Origin: CAWGGS01 sp963822095
GTDB lineage: Bacteria; Desulfobacterota; Desulfobulbia; Desulfobulbales; Desulfocapsaceae
DNA: 64,000 nucleotides
Direction of reading: 5' to 3'
NCBI GenBank assembly: GCA_963822095.1
Contig: CAWGGS010000001.1
Location: forward strand, 68,214-132,213
In this document: piece after piece, positions 62,677-64,000 of the stretch
Numbering within the stretch: position 1 is the stretch's first letter
Layout of the letters: every line of letters begins with the position of its first letter
Program-made: the position numbers and the translations under genes
The notes under the pieces: generated by a model
The model's database searches: none
The model's input: the letters and a program-made list of their open reading frames with translations, nothing else
What the model was told of the DNA's origin: nothing

Positions 62677-63972
62677 TTATGCGGCAAGATTCTTCAGATA
62701 GTTTGAGGCCTCCATGGCAGCGGCTCCGGCCTCGCAAATAGTGTCGACAATATCCTTGGGCCCGGCTGCAACTCCGGCGGTATAGACTCCTGCCATGCTG
62801 GTTACCGTTGGAGCTATCTTAGGGCTTGCAGATTGGATAAAGCCATCTTGGCCGCAACTGACCGAACATATACCCGCAGGGTTCCACTGCGGTACAATTC
62901 CCTGGGACAGGATCACCAAGTCGTGTTCCCGTTCCATAACTCCGCCGTCCCCTTCCTGATTCTCATAACGGACTCTTGCGGTCTGGCCTTCTCCTTGAGT
63001 GATCTTCGCAACCTTTGCCTTGATGAATTCGATCCCCATGGCCTTGGCGTTTTGATAGAATTGCTCGTAGCCCTTGCCGAAGGCGCGGATATCCATGTAG
63101 TAAATGGTGATGTCGGCAAGCGGCAGCGCGCCGGAAAGCAGCATGGCCTGTTTGATGGCATACATGCAGCACACCCTTGAACAATAGGGGATACCAAGAC
63201 TCTTATCCCTCGATCCTGCACACTGGATATAGGCGATGGAGTCCGGTTCCTTTCCGTCTGATGGACGAAGGACCCTGTTGTACGGCCCATGGGGTGCAAG
63301 TAGACGCTCCATCTGCATGGAGCTGACCACATTTTGCAGCTTGCCAAGGCCATACTGGGGTTTCCTGTCCATGGAGGTGAGTTCAAAACCAGTGGCAAGA
63401 ACAGCCGTTTTGGCCGTTACGGTGAATTCTTCGGCCTGCATTGTATAGTCTATGGCGTTGGTAGGACAGACCGTGGCACATTTCCCGCAAAGCGAGCAAT
63501 TCTCCACATCCATCAGTGCAATCTGGGGGATGGCATTGGAAAAGGGGATGTAGACAGCCTTGCGCATGTTAAAGCCGCCCTGTTCGTCATCGGGCACATA
63601 CACAGGACATCCATATTCGCATTTTCGACAACCGATACATTTTTCCGGATCAACGTAACGGGCCTTTTGGGTCAAACGGGCTACAATGCGGTCTTGTGCT
63701 TCACTGTTAAGTGCATTCAGGTCGCAATAGGTGAAGAGGGTAATGTTGGGGTGATGTGCTGCAGCCGACATCTTCGGGGTAGTAATGCAGCTGGCACAGT
63801 CGAGGGTAGGAAAGACCTTTGACAGCCTGATCATCTTGCCGCCGATTGTGGCATCTTGTTCGATGACGGCGACGCTATACCCCTGGTCACCAAGATCGAG
63901 CGCGGATTGGAGACCGGCTATACCGCCTCCGATAACCATCGCATCATATTCAAGATTTTGCTTCGCTTTCAT
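62677..63972 (-). CDS. QmoA/HdrA-like FAD iron-sulfur subunit
   Basis: This 431-residue protein starts after AAAGGAG at the window's right edge. An FAD fold (AMVIGGGIAGLQSALDLGDQG) is followed by FPTLDCASCITTPKM. Two ferredoxin-like sites read CIGCRKCEYGCPVYVPD and CSLCGKCATVCPTNAID, followed by PYCSRVCCMYAIKQAML. The order matches QmoA, which channels electrons to or from APS reductase, but neither aprAB nor sat is in view. Together with the QmoB-like gene 51 bp downstream, it heads the leftward set as seen here; more genes may lie upstream. Confidence 0.88.
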   Translation of the reverse strand: MKAKQNLEYDAMVIGGGIAGLQSALDLGDQGYSVAVIEQDATIGGKMIRLSKVFPTLDCASCITTPKMSAAAHHPNITLFTYCDLNALNSEAQDRIVARLTQKARYVDPEKCIGCRKCEYGCPVYVPDDEQGGFNMRKAVYIPFSNAIPQIALMDVENCSLCGKCATVCPTNAIDYTMQAEEFTVTAKTAVLATGFELTSMDRKPQYGLGKLQNVVSSMQMERLLAPHGPYNRVLRPSDGKEPDSIAYIQCAGSRDKSLGIPYCSRVCCMYAIKQAMLLSGALPLADITIYYMDIRAFGKGYEQFYQNAKAMGIEFIKAKVAKITQGEGQTARVRYENQEGDGGVMEREHDLVILSQGIVPQWNPAGICSVSCGQDGFIQSASPKIAPTVTSMAGVYTAGVAAGPKDIVDTICEAGAAAMEASNYLKNLAA

Positions 63973-64000
63973 GAAATTCTCCTTTGGAGCAATACATCGG

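Noticed and set aside
59135..63972. Standard qmoABC of the APS-reductase pathway
   Set aside because: The QmoB-like protein lacks the C-terminal MvhD-like domain, a winged-helix gene interrupts the order, and sat/aprBA are not in view, so I call the genes Qmo-like only.

Overview
This window looks like the chromosome of an anaerobic Gram-negative bacterium of the Desulfobacterota, most like a sulfate- or sulfur-metabolising relative of the Desulfobulbales. The reasons are a Qmo/Hdr-type FAD and iron-sulfur electron-transfer operon, a DsrE-like protein, a selenocysteine-containing peroxiredoxin, LPS-export and TonB/ExbBD genes, and many small cysteine-rich redox proteins. The taxonomic call is an inference from gene content; no marker search was possible.

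Layout. 0-15.2 kb is conserved core: the end of rseP, tsaB, ispG, proS, a long RelA/SpoT-type gene whose hydrolase motif is degenerate, an Smr protein, an FKBP isomerase, alaX, a BadF-type ATPase with a cysteine-rich partner, lptG, a DHH phosphoesterase, and two tandem ADP-glucose pyrophosphorylase genes. A tRNA-Arg(CCU) at 15.34 kb is followed by a frameshifted tyrosine integrase and an AT-rich island (about 15.5-22.7 kb) holding a beta-propeller protein, an IS element that has cut off a methyltransferase gene, an AraC regulator and a sulfotransferase.

22.7-30.5 kb is an acyl-CoA catabolic locus: isovaleryl-CoA dehydrogenase, acetoacetyl-CoA synthetase, a fatty-acyl-CoA ligase, a DUF35 protein and a thiolase-like protein that lacks the nucleophilic cysteine, headed by an XRE-cupin regulator. 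30.7-38 kb carries a transglutaminase-like protein, two ABC exporters and an HD-GYP response regulator. 38.5-47.1 kb is a metal or metallophore uptake locus: FecBCDE-type ABC transporter, methyltransferase, FmdE, TonB-dependent receptor, TonB-ExbD-ExbB. Three promoters in this locus share an identical architecture, with paired 25-bp palindromes flanking the -35/-10 elements. This is the most striking unexplained regulatory signal in the window.

47.4-64 kb is a redox and metallocofactor region: two IscU-like scaffolds (one membrane anchored), a RACo-type corrinoid-protein activator, a DUF134 regulator with a DUF5320 protein, a selenoprotein peroxiredoxin with a visible SECIS hairpin, an unknown cysteine-containing protein, and a leftward nine-gene set (QmoA-like, QmoB-like, winged-helix, QmoC-like, DsrE-like, flavodoxin, DUF1638, DUF166, DUF89). 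This region is peppered with a MITE-like family that has 12-bp terminal inverted repeats, 9-bp target duplications and an invertible core.
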